Below are positions 1 through 8,632 of a stretch of DNA of 64,000 nucleotides, in pieces (position 1 is the stretch's first letter; every line of letters starts with the position of its first letter). Both the position numbers and the translations under genes were made by a program. The notes under the pieces were generated by a model. The model was not told where the DNA came from and searched no databases. It worked only from the letters and a program-made list of their open reading frames with translations. Source of the DNA: Chryseobacterium oncorhynchi (GTDB lineage: Bacteria; Bacteroidota; Bacteroidia; Flavobacteriales; Weeksellaceae); assembly GCF_002899895.1 (NCBI RefSeq), contig NZ_PPEI02000002.1:496001-560000 (forward strand). The letters are read 5' to 3'.

Positions 1-744
1 TGGAACGTTTTCGTAAAGTCCACCACCTGTAATATGAGCAATCCCTCCTACTTTTACTTCTTCCAATACTTTATGAATATCCTTGAAATATAATCTTGTT
101 GGAACTAAAAGGGTTTCATATAAAGGTTTTCCTTCAAACTCCTCTTCGAAGTTCGGGAATACTTTTCTTACTAAAGAGAATCCATTTGAATGGAATCCTG
201 AGCTTGGTAATGCAATAATTTTGTTACCTGGTTTAATGTTGGAACCATCAATGATTTGGTCCTTTTCCACGATTCCTACACAGAACCCTGCAACATCATA
301 ATCTCCTGGCTGGTACATTCCCGGCATTTCAGCAGTTTCTCCACCAATTAATGCACAGTTGTTATCCTTACAAGCTTTCACCATTCCTAAAACGATCTCA
401 GCTGCAATTTCAGAATCAAGTTTCCCACAAGCTAAATAATCTAAAAAGAATAATGGCTTAGCACCGTGACAAAGAATATCATTGGCACACATGGCGAAAC
501 AATCTACACCAATAGAGTCGTATTTTTTAGTATCCAAAGCTACTTTCAGCTTTGTTCCTACTCCATCTGTTCCTGAAACAAGAACCGGATTTTTATATCC
601 TCCGATCTCATAGAAAGCACCAAAACTTCCCAAGTGATTCAATACATTGGAGTTGTGGGTTTCACCGACCGCTTTTTTGATCTTGTCAACCGTTTTGTAT
701 CCTTCTTCTTTGTCTACTCCTGCTGATTTGTAAGTGTTGCTCAT
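1..744 (-). CDS. purM: Phosphoribosylformylglycinamidine cyclo-ligase (AIR synthetase), 3' end cut by window edge
   Basis: This enzyme closes the imidazole ring of FGAM to give AIR, step five of cytosolic purine synthesis. The 248 visible codons begin MSNTYKSAGVD and contain the ATP-grasp-like PurM landmarks VSGTDGVGTKL (about residues 57-67), ALIGGETAEMPGMY and the glycine-rich GGIAHITGGGL near the window edge. A family member is about 330-345 residues, so roughly 85-90 C-terminal residues lie outside the window. The ATG at 744 is the natural start because the family N-terminus follows directly. Its upstream side carries a heptamer tandem repeat rather than another gene. Identification is firm from the motifs. 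Confidence 0.95.
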   Translation of the reverse strand, partial: MSNTYKSAGVDKEEGYKTVDKIKKAVGETHNSNVLNHLGSFGAFYEIGGYKNPVLVSGTDGVGTKLKVALDTKKYDSIGVDCFAMCANDILCHGAKPLFFLDYLACGKLDSEIAAEIVLGMVKACKDNNCALIGGETAEMPGMYQPGDYDVAGFCVGIVEKDQIIDGSNIKPGNKIIALPSSGFHSNGFSLVRKVFPNFEEEFEGKPLYETLLVPTRLYFKDIHKVLEEVKVGGIAHITGGGLYENVP

Positions 745-760
745 GTCTGCTTAGATTTTT

Positions 761-792
761 AGATTTCAGATTTCAGATTTCAGATTTCAGAT
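761..792. repeat. Tandem heptamer repeat (AGATTTC)
   Basis: The heptamer AGATTTC is repeated head to tail four times and starts a fifth copy, 17 bp upstream of the purM start. The same heptamer occurs again between the MFS and HlyD genes near 32900-32980, in both orientations, so it belongs to a dispersed intergenic repeat family rather than a purM-specific site. Confidence 0.8.
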
Positions 793-871
793 GATTAATT
801 GTCTTGCATCTGACGTCTTGTGTCTTCTTATCTTTTAATATTTCAATTACTTTTATACTCGATTTTAAAAA

Positions 872-905
872 ACAAAAAAGCCGACAATCTTTTCAGATTA
901 TCGGC
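872..905 (-). terminator. Intrinsic terminator, minus strand
   Basis: Arms at 880-890 and 895-905 (GCCGANAATCT type, one mismatch) form a hairpin that on the minus strand is followed by a run of six T. It lies 130 bp beyond the stop of the flavin reductase and upstream of purM, so it separates the two units. Confidence 0.65.
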
Positions 906-1034
906 CGTTATTTTATCTCAGAATTTCAGAGTCCACAATTTTCCCTTTATGAGAAAAACATTGTTTATAGGAGGTCTGAATTTTCATCTCTTTTCTTTTT
1001 GCAAAAATAGTAATTTTAAATGAATATTCAAATT

Positions 1035-1586
1035 CTATTTTTCAAGGATAGTTTCAATGGCCGCAATCTTCTTGATTTTTTCCTTTAATTCACTGTTTTT
1101 CTCTTCATTAGAAATTTTTTGTTCAGCTTTATCAAAGTTATCATTAAAGAAAGGAAGAGAGAAAGTTTCTACCACATTTCCACCGTGGAAAGGGAAACGC
1201 TTTGATGCTGCATCCAAAACTCCTGCACCACCTCTACCTCCCGGAGATGTAGCCATCAATAGCATTGGCACTTCATTCCACACTGTTCTGTCTTTGATTC
1301 TGGACACCCAGTCGAACACATTTTTGAATGCCGTAGAGTAAGTTCCGTTATGTTCTGCCAAAGCAACCAGCAATACGTTTGCTCCATCGATCTTAGCAGC
1401 AAAGTCATGAGCTTCCTGAGGCACACCACCTGCTAATTCTCTTTCATGTTTATAAATTGGCATTTCGAAAGGGTTCAGATCCACTACTTCTACTTCTGCA
1501 TTTTCAAATAATGTTGATGCATAGGCTACCAGCTGTTTATTCATTGAAACGTCTGAATTACTTCCTGCTATTGCTAAAATTTTCAT
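1035..1586 (-). CDS. NAD(P)H-dependent FMN reductase family protein
   Basis: A 183-residue flavodoxin-fold protein that probably reduces FMN, quinones or similar acceptors in the cytosol using NAD(P)H. The phosphate-binding loop GSNSDVSMNKQL sits at residues 8-19. The conserved EHNGTYS segment at 78-84 and SPGGRGG at 114-120 match the NADPH-dependent FMN reductase/ChrR-type family, and the length is typical. It is monocistronic, 104 bp downstream of the pirin gene, which is also on the minus strand, and is followed by a terminator hairpin. Flavin reductases and pirins of this type often sit together in oxidative-stress contexts, but that link here is inference. The natural substrate cannot be read from sequence. 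Confidence 0.85.
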   Translation of the reverse strand: MKILAIAGSNSDVSMNKQLVAYASTLFENAEVEVVDLNPFEMPIYKHERELAGGVPQEAHDFAAKIDGANVLLVALAEHNGTYSTAFKNVFDWVSRIKDRTVWNEVPMLLMATSPGGRGGAGVLDAASKRFPFHGGNVVETFSLPFFNDNFDKAEQKISNEEKNSELKEKIKKIAAIETILEK

Positions 1587-1689
1587 ATGTAGTATTTATT
1601 TTTAAGTTATACCAAACCACCATTCACAAGAATTCTGTAAATCGTGATTTGATACTATTTTTAATTTTTAAGAATACAAATTTAGTTTT

Positions 1690-2418
1690 TTATTTAAGAT
1701 AAGATGGCAATTCCATTGGGACTTCCATTAATAATATTTCGGTGTCTTCTACCGCTTCAATATTAAAACTTTGTGTATCCCAGATTCCCAAACCGTCTCT
1801 TTCATTAAGGACACGATCTCCTACTTTTGCACTTCCTTTTAAAACAAAAGCATAGACTCCGTTTCCTTTTTTGTTCAACATATAGTTTTTGCCATTTCCT
1901 TTTTTGAAGTTAGCCAAATTGAACCAGGCATCCTGATGAATCCAAACTCCATCATCATTTTTATTTGGAGATAAAATCTGTTGGAATCCATTAATTTTTT
2001 CTCCTTCTTTGATGCTTTTCTGGTCATATCTTGGTTCAACATTCAATTCTTTAGGAAAAACCCAGATTTGTAAAAATTTTACTTCTTCATCTTTATTCTT
2101 ATTGTATTCACTGTGCATCACTCCGGTTCCGGCACTCATCACCTGAATTTCGCCTTTCTTGATTACCGCAGCAGTTCCCATTGAATCTTTGTGTTCCAAA
2201 TCTCCCTCCAAAGGAATGGATATAATTTCCATATCTCTGTGTGGGTGTGTTCCGAATCCCATTCCCTGAGAAACGGTATCGTCGTTCAATACTCTTAAAA
2301 CACCAAAGTTCGTTCTGTCGTTGTTTTGATAGTTTGCAAAACTGAATGTATGATAAGAGTTTAACCAACCATGATTAGCATGGCCTCTTGAATCTGCTTT
2401 ATGATATACTGTTTTCAT
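1690..2418 (-). CDS. Pirin family protein (bicupin, YhhW-like)
   Basis: This 242-residue protein is a two-domain cupin of the pirin family. The N-terminal motif THPHRDMEII supplies His58 and His60, and His102 and Glu104 in MHSEYN complete the usual metal site. The opening stretch with GHANHGWLNSYHTFSF is characteristic of YhhW-type pirins, some of which have quercetin 2,3-dioxygenase activity in vitro. The C-terminal cupin (about residues 140-242) is more degenerate, as is normal. A TACATTTG promoter element lies 20 bp before the ATG. Its physiological role is unknown; a stress-linked redox or sensor role is only a guess from the neighbouring flavin reductase. Confidence 0.9.
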   Translation of the reverse strand: MKTVYHKADSRGHANHGWLNSYHTFSFANYQNNDRTNFGVLRVLNDDTVSQGMGFGTHPHRDMEIISIPLEGDLEHKDSMGTAAVIKKGEIQVMSAGTGVMHSEYNKNKDEEVKFLQIWVFPKELNVEPRYDQKSIKEGEKINGFQQILSPNKNDDGVWIHQDAWFNLANFKKGNGKNYMLNKKGNGVYAFVLKGSAKVGDRVLNERDGLGIWDTQSFNIEAVEDTEILLMEVPMELPSYLK

Positions 2419-2438
2419 TTCTGTGATTATTTATAGTA

Positions 2439-2446
2439 CAAATGTA
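2439..2446 (-). promoter_or_regulatory. -7 promoter element of the pirin gene
   Basis: On the minus strand this reads TACATTTG, a perfect match to the Bacteroidota -7 consensus TAnnTTTG, ending 20 bp before the start codon. No clean -33 TTTG is visible at the expected distance, only a T-run. Confidence 0.5.
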
Positions 2447-2716
2447 AGGGATGTGATGATGAAAAAAAGTTGATGTAGGTTAAGAAAGGAACGAATGGTT
2501 TTCGAAAGGATAAAATTGCTAATAAATTAGATTACGCAAAGGCCCCATTGATTTATTCTTTATGCTTTTAAGACACAAGGATTTTATCTTTTATAAAATT
2601 TCAGGTTGGATAGTATTTTTTCTTACAGAGTGAGCGAATTGAGCAGATTATATAAGGTAGTTGTAAACATCTGCGAAATCTAAGAGAAATTATTATCCTA
2701 TTTCAATGGGAAATTC

Positions 2717-3172
2717 TTATTTGTTTTTATAAAGTATAGTGGTATAATCCGTATTATAATTTCGTGTTTCTATATTTAGTTTATTTAGTAGTTCATCAGC
2801 ATCAATCTTTATATTTTTCCAGATTTCATTGGTATCCAGAAACTCCCAATCCCAAATTTCCACAGGGATATCATCCACTTTCTGTTTAAAAATTAAAAGT
2901 TCGGACTTAAGAGACTCATCTATTAGTTTGTTTCTAAATACTGTTTCAAATAAAACCGGTAAAAATGCATAATCCAGTTCTTCATATAGCTCCGTTAATG
3001 GATCTATTAAAACCGGAGCCATTTCATCTAATTGTTCCACACTATAGGTATACAGAATTAGTGAGTTTATAATATTTGTATAATAAAAATTCACATGTTT
3101 ATCATATTCAAGCAACTCTTCTTGGGTAAATCCAAGGTCATCGGACTTATTCGGTTCTTCAATCTCTGACAT
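2717..3172 (-). CDS. Hypothetical acidic protein, 151 aa
   Basis: I do not recognise this family. The protein is soluble, strongly acidic (many Asp/Glu, few Arg) and predicted helical, with no signal peptide, membrane segment or cysteine. It stands alone on the minus strand with about 300 bp of non-coding DNA on its downstream side and a REP-like element on its upstream side. Small acidic orphans of this style are often immunity proteins or accessory-region cargo, but nothing here proves that. The start ATG at 3172 follows an AT-rich leader without a recognisable promoter. It is probably a real gene because the frame is intact, tryptophan-containing and of normal flavobacterial codon use. Confidence 0.6.
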   Translation of the reverse strand: MSEIEEPNKSDDLGFTQEELLEYDKHVNFYYTNIINSLILYTYSVEQLDEMAPVLIDPLTELYEELDYAFLPVLFETVFRNKLIDESLKSELLIFKQKVDDIPVEIWDWEFLDTNEIWKNIKIDADELLNKLNIETRNYNTDYTTILYKNK

Positions 3173-3271
3173 CTTTTATTATTTTGATTTAAATAAGTGA
3201 TTAAAAATACTAATTTAATTAACCTATTGGGGTTTAACCTTTTTACAGAAGATTATAAATATAAATATGTT

Positions 3272-3331
3272 TTGGCTAAAGCCAATGGATTTTTCTTGAA
3301 ATACAAAAGCGGGCTAAAGCCCGCTCCTATT
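3272..3331. repeat. REP-like double hairpin (GGCTAAAGCC core)
   Basis: There are two consecutive palindromes with the same loop. The first is TTGGC-TAAA-GCCAA at 3272-3285; the second, stronger one has arms AGCGGGC (3308-3314) and GCCCGCT (3319-3325) around TAAA and is followed by CCTATT. The shared core in two unequal hairpins looks like a REP/BIME-type extragenic element. It lies downstream of the MFS gene and may also act as its 3' hairpin. Family membership is from memory of similar flavobacterial intergenic repeats and was not checked. Confidence 0.55.
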
Positions 3332-3387
3332 AAATATTAATTCTATTATTTTTATCTTATAGATGCTATAATATTTTTAATTTCTCA

Positions 3388-4806
3388 CTAAAAATGCACC
3401 TGTTTAATCTCCTCTTCAATTTCTTTAGGGGTTTCATTTTCTGATGTAACGAAAATCATGGTGACTAAAGCTCCGACCAGCATGCAAACACCTCCTACCA
3501 CTACATAATCCATTGCCTGCTTACCAAAAACACCACTTACGATTGGTCCTCCAAATAAACCATTGATGATCTGCGGAATAACAATAAAGAAATTGAATAT
3601 CCCCATATAAACACCCATTTTTCTTTGTGGAATTACCTCAATAAGCATTGCATAAGGCATTGCCAGGATACTTGCCCAGGCAAATCCCAGTCCGATCATT
3701 GAAATCCATAGATTGTTTACATCCTTGATAAAATACATAGAGATCAGTCCCAAACCACCACATAATAAGGCTAAAGCATGGGTTTGCTTTTTACCAATCC
3801 ACTTTGCTATGGGAGTTAATAAAAAGGCAAAAGGTATTGCCCAAAGATTATACATTCCAAAGAGTTTACCTGTTAAGTCTCCTGCATCATTGAATGCTTT
3901 GGAGTGTGTATCCTCAGGAGAAAGTCCCATATGATGGGTTGCCAGCGCACTGGTTGTAAACACCCACATGGTAAATAATGCAAACCATGAGAAGAATTGA
4001 ACAATTCCCAATTTTTTCATTTGAACAGGAATGGAAGCAAAGTCTTTGAATATATCTGAAAATTTTGATTTTTCTTGTTCTGTTTCTTTCCCGTCTTCAA
4101 ACTCAGCAAATTCCTGTGGAGAATATTCTCTGGTCGTCATGATTGTATACAGAATGGATATAATAAGCAGTACAGCTCCCACATAAAAGGAATAAATTAC
4201 GTTATCTGCAACAAACCCCTTGGGTGCTTCATTAGAAATCCCAAGCTTTGTCAACCAATCCGGCAAATAAGAACCTAGTACCGCTCCTATTCCGATCAAA
4301 ATGGTTTGTACTGAAAATCCTATTGTTCCTTGATGTTTCGGAAGCATATCTCCAACCAAAGCTCTGAAAGGTTCCATAGCAATATTTACGGACGCATCCA
4401 TCATAGCAAGGAAAATGACGGCTAATAACAAGGCATTTGCAGCAAACATCTGAGTTACAGAAGCTGCATTTGGAAGTAAAACCAATCCTATGGCACACAA
4501 AACAGCACCAATTAAGAAATAAGGTTTCCTTCTTCCTAATGGGCTCCAGGTATTATCTCCCATATGCCCGATAATAGGCTGAACGATTAAACCAGTAATG
4601 GGAGCAACCAGCCAGAACCAAGACAGTTCATGAACATCTGCTCCTAAATTACCCAAAATACGGCTTGCATTTCCGTTCTGTAGTCCAAACGCCATTTGAA
4701 TTCCTAAAAATCCCATGCTCATATTAATGATTTGCAGCATGGAAAGATTAGGCTTTATTCTTTTCCCAGATGAACCATCTGCATATCTCCCGTCCATTAC
4801 TGCCAT
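3388..4806 (-). CDS. MFS sugar transporter, likely maltose/maltodextrin uptake
   Basis: A 472-residue inner-membrane carrier with about 12 hydrophobic segments. The early motif GHMGDNTWSPLGRRKPYFLIG (residues 80-100) is the loop 2-3 signature of the sucrose/maltose (SLC45/GPH-like) branch of the major facilitator superfamily. It is the last gene of a three-gene unit with a periplasmic GH13 enzyme and an NTF2-like protein. Its ATG overlaps the preceding stop in a TAATG arrangement, which fixes the start and indicates translational coupling. The context predicts import of maltose or short maltodextrins released in the periplasm. The exact substrate and coupling ion are inference. A C-terminal charged tail (EIEEEIK) is cytosolic. 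Confidence 0.85.
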   Translation of the reverse strand: MAVMDGRYADGSSGKRIKPNLSMLQIINMSMGFLGIQMAFGLQNGNASRILGNLGADVHELSWFWLVAPITGLIVQPIIGHMGDNTWSPLGRRKPYFLIGAVLCAIGLVLLPNAASVTQMFAANALLLAVIFLAMMDASVNIAMEPFRALVGDMLPKHQGTIGFSVQTILIGIGAVLGSYLPDWLTKLGISNEAPKGFVADNVIYSFYVGAVLLIISILYTIMTTREYSPQEFAEFEDGKETEQEKSKFSDIFKDFASIPVQMKKLGIVQFFSWFALFTMWVFTTSALATHHMGLSPEDTHSKAFNDAGDLTGKLFGMYNLWAIPFAFLLTPIAKWIGKKQTHALALLCGGLGLISMYFIKDVNNLWISMIGLGFAWASILAMPYAMLIEVIPQRKMGVYMGIFNFFIVIPQIINGLFGGPIVSGVFGKQAMDYVVVGGVCMLVGALVTMIFVTSENETPKEIEEEIKQVHF

Positions 4807-5324
4807 TACGACTTCAATTTTTGGATTAATACATCTTCTATTGGTGCTTTTTCAACTACAACTTTATCTACTACATCATTCGGAACGGTCATAGAAAGAA
4901 CGTATTGTTTAACTTTCCAGCTTCCATTAATTTTTTCTACAACACCTGAACCACGGCAAATTTTCATTTGAGTATCCAATAATTCATCAAACCAAGCCAG
5001 TTTTCCATCTTTACTGAAATAGATATTTCTTTTAAGAGAGGTAAAATTCCAGGTTTTCTTTTTATCGAAATGAGGTTTTGCCCAAACCATGAATTCTTTT
5101 TTATTCCAGATTTCAGTGGCATCAGTTCCTATAAATGTAGATTCGTCAGCAAAATAATTGAAATAAGTTGTATAATCTGCTTTTGCAGCGGCTACATTAA
5201 AGGCATCCAGCATTGTACCTATTTCTGACTTTTCTTTTTCAAATGCCTTTCCTGATTGTGCTGAAAGCATTGAAAATCCTAATAAAAACAGAATGAATGT
5301 ATGGACAGTTATTAATTTTCTCAT
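4806..5324 (-). CDS. Secreted NTF2-like (SnoaL/DUF4440-type) protein
   Basis: This 172-residue protein has a signal peptide (MRKLITVHTFILFLLGFSML, cleavage likely after LSAQ) and then a small alpha+beta domain. The segment with FNYFADESTFIGTD followed by KPHFDKKKTWNF fits the NTF2-like cone fold used by DUF4440/SnoaL proteins. No catalytic residues can be assigned. It sits between the GH13 gene (9-bp gap) and the MFS transporter (TAATG overlap), so it is co-transcribed with starch use genes and probably periplasmic. Its job could be binding a product or helping the enzyme, but this is not shown by the sequence. Confidence 0.75.
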   Translation of the reverse strand: MRKLITVHTFILFLLGFSMLSAQSGKAFEKEKSEIGTMLDAFNVAAAKADYTTYFNYFADESTFIGTDATEIWNKKEFMVWAKPHFDKKKTWNFTSLKRNIYFSKDGKLAWFDELLDTQMKICRGSGVVEKINGSWKVKQYVLSMTVPNDVVDKVVVEKAPIEDVLIQKLKS

Positions 5325-5333
5325 AGGTATTAT

Positions 5334-7196
5334 TTATTTTTCAAGTTCAATGATTAATGAGGTTTTCGCAGGAATTGTTATATTATTTTGTAACATGAAT
5401 TCTTTTCCTGAAATCACCTCTTTTCCTTTGGAGAACCCTTTTAATGACTCTTCAAAATATTTTAAGTCTAACGTTTGATCTTTTGTATTATTGTTGATAA
5501 CAACCATTACACTTTCTTTATCATTATATCTGAAATAAGTAAAGACTCCATCTTTAGGAACGAAATTTTTAGTTTTCCCTGTATGAATTACTTCTTTACC
5601 TTTTCTCCAGTTCAGTAATTTCTGTGTAAATTCATAAAACTCTTTCTGCTCAGAAGTTTGTGCTGATGGATTGAATGCGTTTTGTTTATCTGATTTCCAA
5701 CCTCCCGGAAAGTCTCTGCGAATATCTGCATCACCACCTTTTTTCTTATCACCACGCATTCCGATTTCCGATCCGTAATAGATCTGTGGAATTCCACGAA
5801 CAGTTGAAATTAAGGTCAATCCCATTTTATAAACGTTTGGATCTGCATTGAAGATTTCATTCCATCTCTCAGTGTCATGATTTTCAAAGAATACCATCAC
5901 ATTATTAATATCCGGATAAAGGAAGTCGCTGCTAAAGGAGTCATAAAGCCTTATTAAACCGGTATCCCAATCTTGTTTTTCTTTAAAAGCTTTAGGCATG
6001 TCTCCAAACAGCATAAAATCCATTACAGATGGTAGATTAGAGTTATATCCCGCTGCTTCTCCTGTTTTGGAATTCTTTTGCCATGCGGAAATTTGCCCTG
6101 CGGTATACAACCATGATTCTCCTACGATATTGAATTTAGGATATTCATCAGTAATCGCCTTGGCCCATTTTGCCATTGCATCTTTATCATTGTAAGGATA
6201 GGTATCTACACGGAAGCCTCCCAATTCGGCATATTCTATCCACCAGATTGCATTTTGAGTTAAATATTTTAAAACCAGAGGATTTTTTTGGTTAATGTCA
6301 GGCATTGTAGAATCAAACCATCCATCCAGCGCATATTTTTTATCAATTTCTGAGGCATTGGTATCAAACTGTGTTGATGTTTTATAATTAGATCTTTTGA
6401 AACCATTCTCTCCCTCTTTGAACCAGTGAATCCAGTCTTTTGTAGGAAGATCCTTGATCATCCAGTGAGAAATACCCCAGTGATTGGTTACATAATCCAT
6501 CACCAGCTTCATATTTCTTTTATTTAATTCTTTGGAAAGGCTTTTGTAATCTTCGTTGGTTCCGTAGCGGGAATCAATTTTATACAGATCTGTTTGGGCA
6601 TACCCATGATAAGAATATACTTTTTCATTATCCTCGTTTACAGGAGTTAGCCAAACAGCTGTTGCTCCAAGATTTTGGATATAATCAAGGTTATTCATGA
6701 TCCCACGCAAATCTCCGCCATGTCTACCGTTAGGCAAACTACGATCAACCTTTTCTGTCAGAGTTGGAACAGAGTCATTTTTTTCATCTCCATTGGCAAA
6801 ACGATCCGGCATAATCAGATACATTACATCCTTTGAAGTATAGGATTCACGGTCTGCAGACCCCAAGTTCCTTTGTTTCAACTCATATGTATAGGAGCCT
6901 AGATTTTTTTTATCTTTTTTAATAGTAATTGTAAACTTCGGTACGTTGATTTCATTGGTATTAACCGTGATAAAAACATAGTTTGGATTTTCTACCTTTT
7001 GAATATCTTTAATTTGAATTCCGTCTGACAGACTGATTTCATTATTAGCAATCCCTTTTCCGTAAACAAGGATTTGAAGTTCAGGATTTTTCATTCCTTT
7101 CCACCAGAAAGCCGGCTCTACTTTTTCCAATACTTTTGATTGTGAAAAAGCAATTGAAGCAGCTGAAAGGGCAAAAAACATATATATTTTTCTCAT
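5334..7196 (-). CDS. Periplasmic GH13 alpha-amylase family enzyme (SusA/neopullulanase- or cyclomaltodextrinase-like)
   Basis: A 620-residue glycoside hydrolase that should cleave alpha-1,4 links in maltodextrins. Order: signal peptide (about 1-18), an immunoglobulin-like cyclomaltodextrinase N-domain (about 20-110), a TIM-barrel from about 122, and a C-terminal beta domain from about 530. The GH13 regions are visible: DYVTNH (234-239), GGFRVDTYPY with nucleophile Asp331, IVGESW with acid/base Glu360, and FFENHDTERW with Asp441. There is no lipobox, so a soluble periplasmic protein is more likely than a SusG-type surface lipoprotein. It heads the GH13-NTF2-MFS unit. It could act on cyclodextrins or pullulan instead of linear dextrins. 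Confidence 0.92.
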   Translation of the reverse strand: MRKIYMFFALSAASIAFSQSKVLEKVEPAFWWKGMKNPELQILVYGKGIANNEISLSDGIQIKDIQKVENPNYVFITVNTNEINVPKFTITIKKDKKNLGSYTYELKQRNLGSADRESYTSKDVMYLIMPDRFANGDEKNDSVPTLTEKVDRSLPNGRHGGDLRGIMNNLDYIQNLGATAVWLTPVNEDNEKVYSYHGYAQTDLYKIDSRYGTNEDYKSLSKELNKRNMKLVMDYVTNHWGISHWMIKDLPTKDWIHWFKEGENGFKRSNYKTSTQFDTNASEIDKKYALDGWFDSTMPDINQKNPLVLKYLTQNAIWWIEYAELGGFRVDTYPYNDKDAMAKWAKAITDEYPKFNIVGESWLYTAGQISAWQKNSKTGEAAGYNSNLPSVMDFMLFGDMPKAFKEKQDWDTGLIRLYDSFSSDFLYPDINNVMVFFENHDTERWNEIFNADPNVYKMGLTLISTVRGIPQIYYGSEIGMRGDKKKGGDADIRRDFPGGWKSDKQNAFNPSAQTSEQKEFYEFTQKLLNWRKGKEVIHTGKTKNFVPKDGVFTYFRYNDKESVMVVINNNTKDQTLDLKYFEESLKGFSKGKEVISGKEFMLQNNITIPAKTSLIIELEK

Positions 7197-7569
7197 AACT
7201 TAGTCTTCGTCTTCAATTTAATAATCAGTTGTATATCATGAAGCTATATTAAAAACAACATTCATTACATTGAAAAACAGATCGTTACATGAATCCATAC
7301 AACAATTTAACAATGAACAACTTAGGAGCAAATTACGAAAAAAATTTAAGAGTTATTACAAAATAATTGTTAGAATTTTCTTTTATTCATAGGGATTCTA
7401 CATCTATTGATTAATGAATATCTAAACTAAAATTTATTGAAGAAAATAATAATATTTCACAATTACGCCTATAGTTATTATCGATATCTCAAAAAAAAGC
7501 TGTGTAAAAAGAACATTTAATCTAAAAATAACACTTTTTATCTATTTAATTTTTAATTTTACAGAAAAA
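7197..7569. other. Divergent intergenic region (GH13 / sterol desaturase)
   Basis: This 373-bp AT-rich spacer must hold the start signals for the GH13 unit (minus) and the sterol-desaturase-type gene (plus). On the minus strand TTTTG, 23 bp, TAATTTG near 7340-7370 is a near match to the Bacteroidota promoter, one base short in the -7 box. I see no hairpin, repeat or open frame of note. Confidence 0.5.
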
Positions 7570-8544
7570 ATGTTTGATTTTAGTAAAATCTTTGAAAGCG
7601 ATGGGCCGGATATTGTTTATACTTGGACCATTCCTGTATTTGCGGCTATTATTTTTATAGAGATGGCTTATAGCCATTTTAATAAGGAAAAGCTTTATGA
7701 GACCAAAGATGTGGCTACTAATGTTCTTTTTGCTCTTTTAAACTATAGCCTGGATATTATCATGAAAGGATTTTCCATGTTTGTCATGATGTTCTTTTAT
7801 CATTACCGTATTTTCGATTGGGAAGTTGGAATATGGTATTGGATTGCGGTATTTCTAGCCCAGGATTTTGCTTATTATGTTCATCATTATGTAGACCATC
7901 ACTCCCGTGTTTTCTGGGCGGTACACATTACTCATCATAATTCTGATTATTTCAATATCACCACAGGTTTCAGAAGCCCAGTATTTCAGCCTTTGTACAG
8001 ATATCTGTTCTTTTCTCCGTTAGCGCTTGTTGGGTTCCATCCATTGCATGTCATGGTAGCTTATTCTTCCATCCAGATCTATGGTACCTTTGTACATACA
8101 CAATCTATTAAAAGCATGGGGTTTCTGGAATATTTTTTAGTAACACCCTCGCACCACCGTGTACATCACGCATGTAATATCAAATATCTCGACCGTAATA
8201 TGGGCATGGGATTGATTATCTGGGATAAAATCTTCGGAACATTTGAAAAGGAAGATCCTGAAGTTCCTGTTAAATATGGTATATATCCCAAAATGAAGTC
8301 TAAGGATCCGGCAACAGTTCTGTTTTATGAATGGCGAAGAATAGGAAAAGATCTCAGACAGCCAGGGCTCTCTTTGAAAAATCGAATTCAATATCTCTTT
8401 TACTCGCCGGGATGGAGGCATGATGGCACCGGAAAGACGGTAAAACAGTATCAAAAGGAATACAAAGAAAAGGCAATGAAGAACGCTCCGATTGTAGCAG
8501 AAGAACTGACTTCAGAACCAAAATATGAATATTCCGATAAATAA
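7570..8544 (+). CDS. Sterol desaturase / fatty acid hydroxylase family membrane protein
   Basis: A 324-residue integral membrane di-iron enzyme candidate. The eight-histidine pattern is present: HHYVDHH (105-111), HITHHN (119-124) and HHRVHHACN near residue 195. Several hydrophobic segments precede and separate these motifs, and the C-terminal 60 residues are polar and probably cytosolic. Family members hydroxylate or desaturate sterols, carotenoids or fatty acyl chains with oxygen; the substrate cannot be assigned. It is the only plus-strand gene inside the starch locus, divergent from the GH13 unit and convergent with the GH97 gene, with a bidirectional terminator after it, so it is its own transcription unit. 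Confidence 0.88.
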   Translation: MFDFSKIFESDGPDIVYTWTIPVFAAIIFIEMAYSHFNKEKLYETKDVATNVLFALLNYSLDIIMKGFSMFVMMFFYHYRIFDWEVGIWYWIAVFLAQDFAYYVHHYVDHHSRVFWAVHITHHNSDYFNITTGFRSPVFQPLYRYLFFSPLALVGFHPLHVMVAYSSIQIYGTFVHTQSIKSMGFLEYFLVTPSHHRVHHACNIKYLDRNMGMGLIIWDKIFGTFEKEDPEVPVKYGIYPKMKSKDPATVLFYEWRRIGKDLRQPGLSLKNRIQYLFYSPGWRHDGTGKTVKQYQKEYKEKAMKNAPIVAEELTSEPKYEYSDK

Positions 8545-8576
8545 ATCTATAGAGAAAGTTATCCTATCTACTTAAA

Positions 8577-8617
8577 AACAAATTGCCCCGATCAATATTA
8601 TGATCGGGGCAATTTTA
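8577..8617. terminator. Bidirectional terminator
   Basis: Perfect 14-bp arms (AATTGCCCCGATCA at 8581-8594 and its complement at 8601-8614) with a six-base loop lie between the convergent sterol-desaturase and GH97 genes. The flanking A/T runs allow termination in both directions. Confidence 0.9.
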
Positions 8618-8632
8618 TTATTGCTTTTAAAA

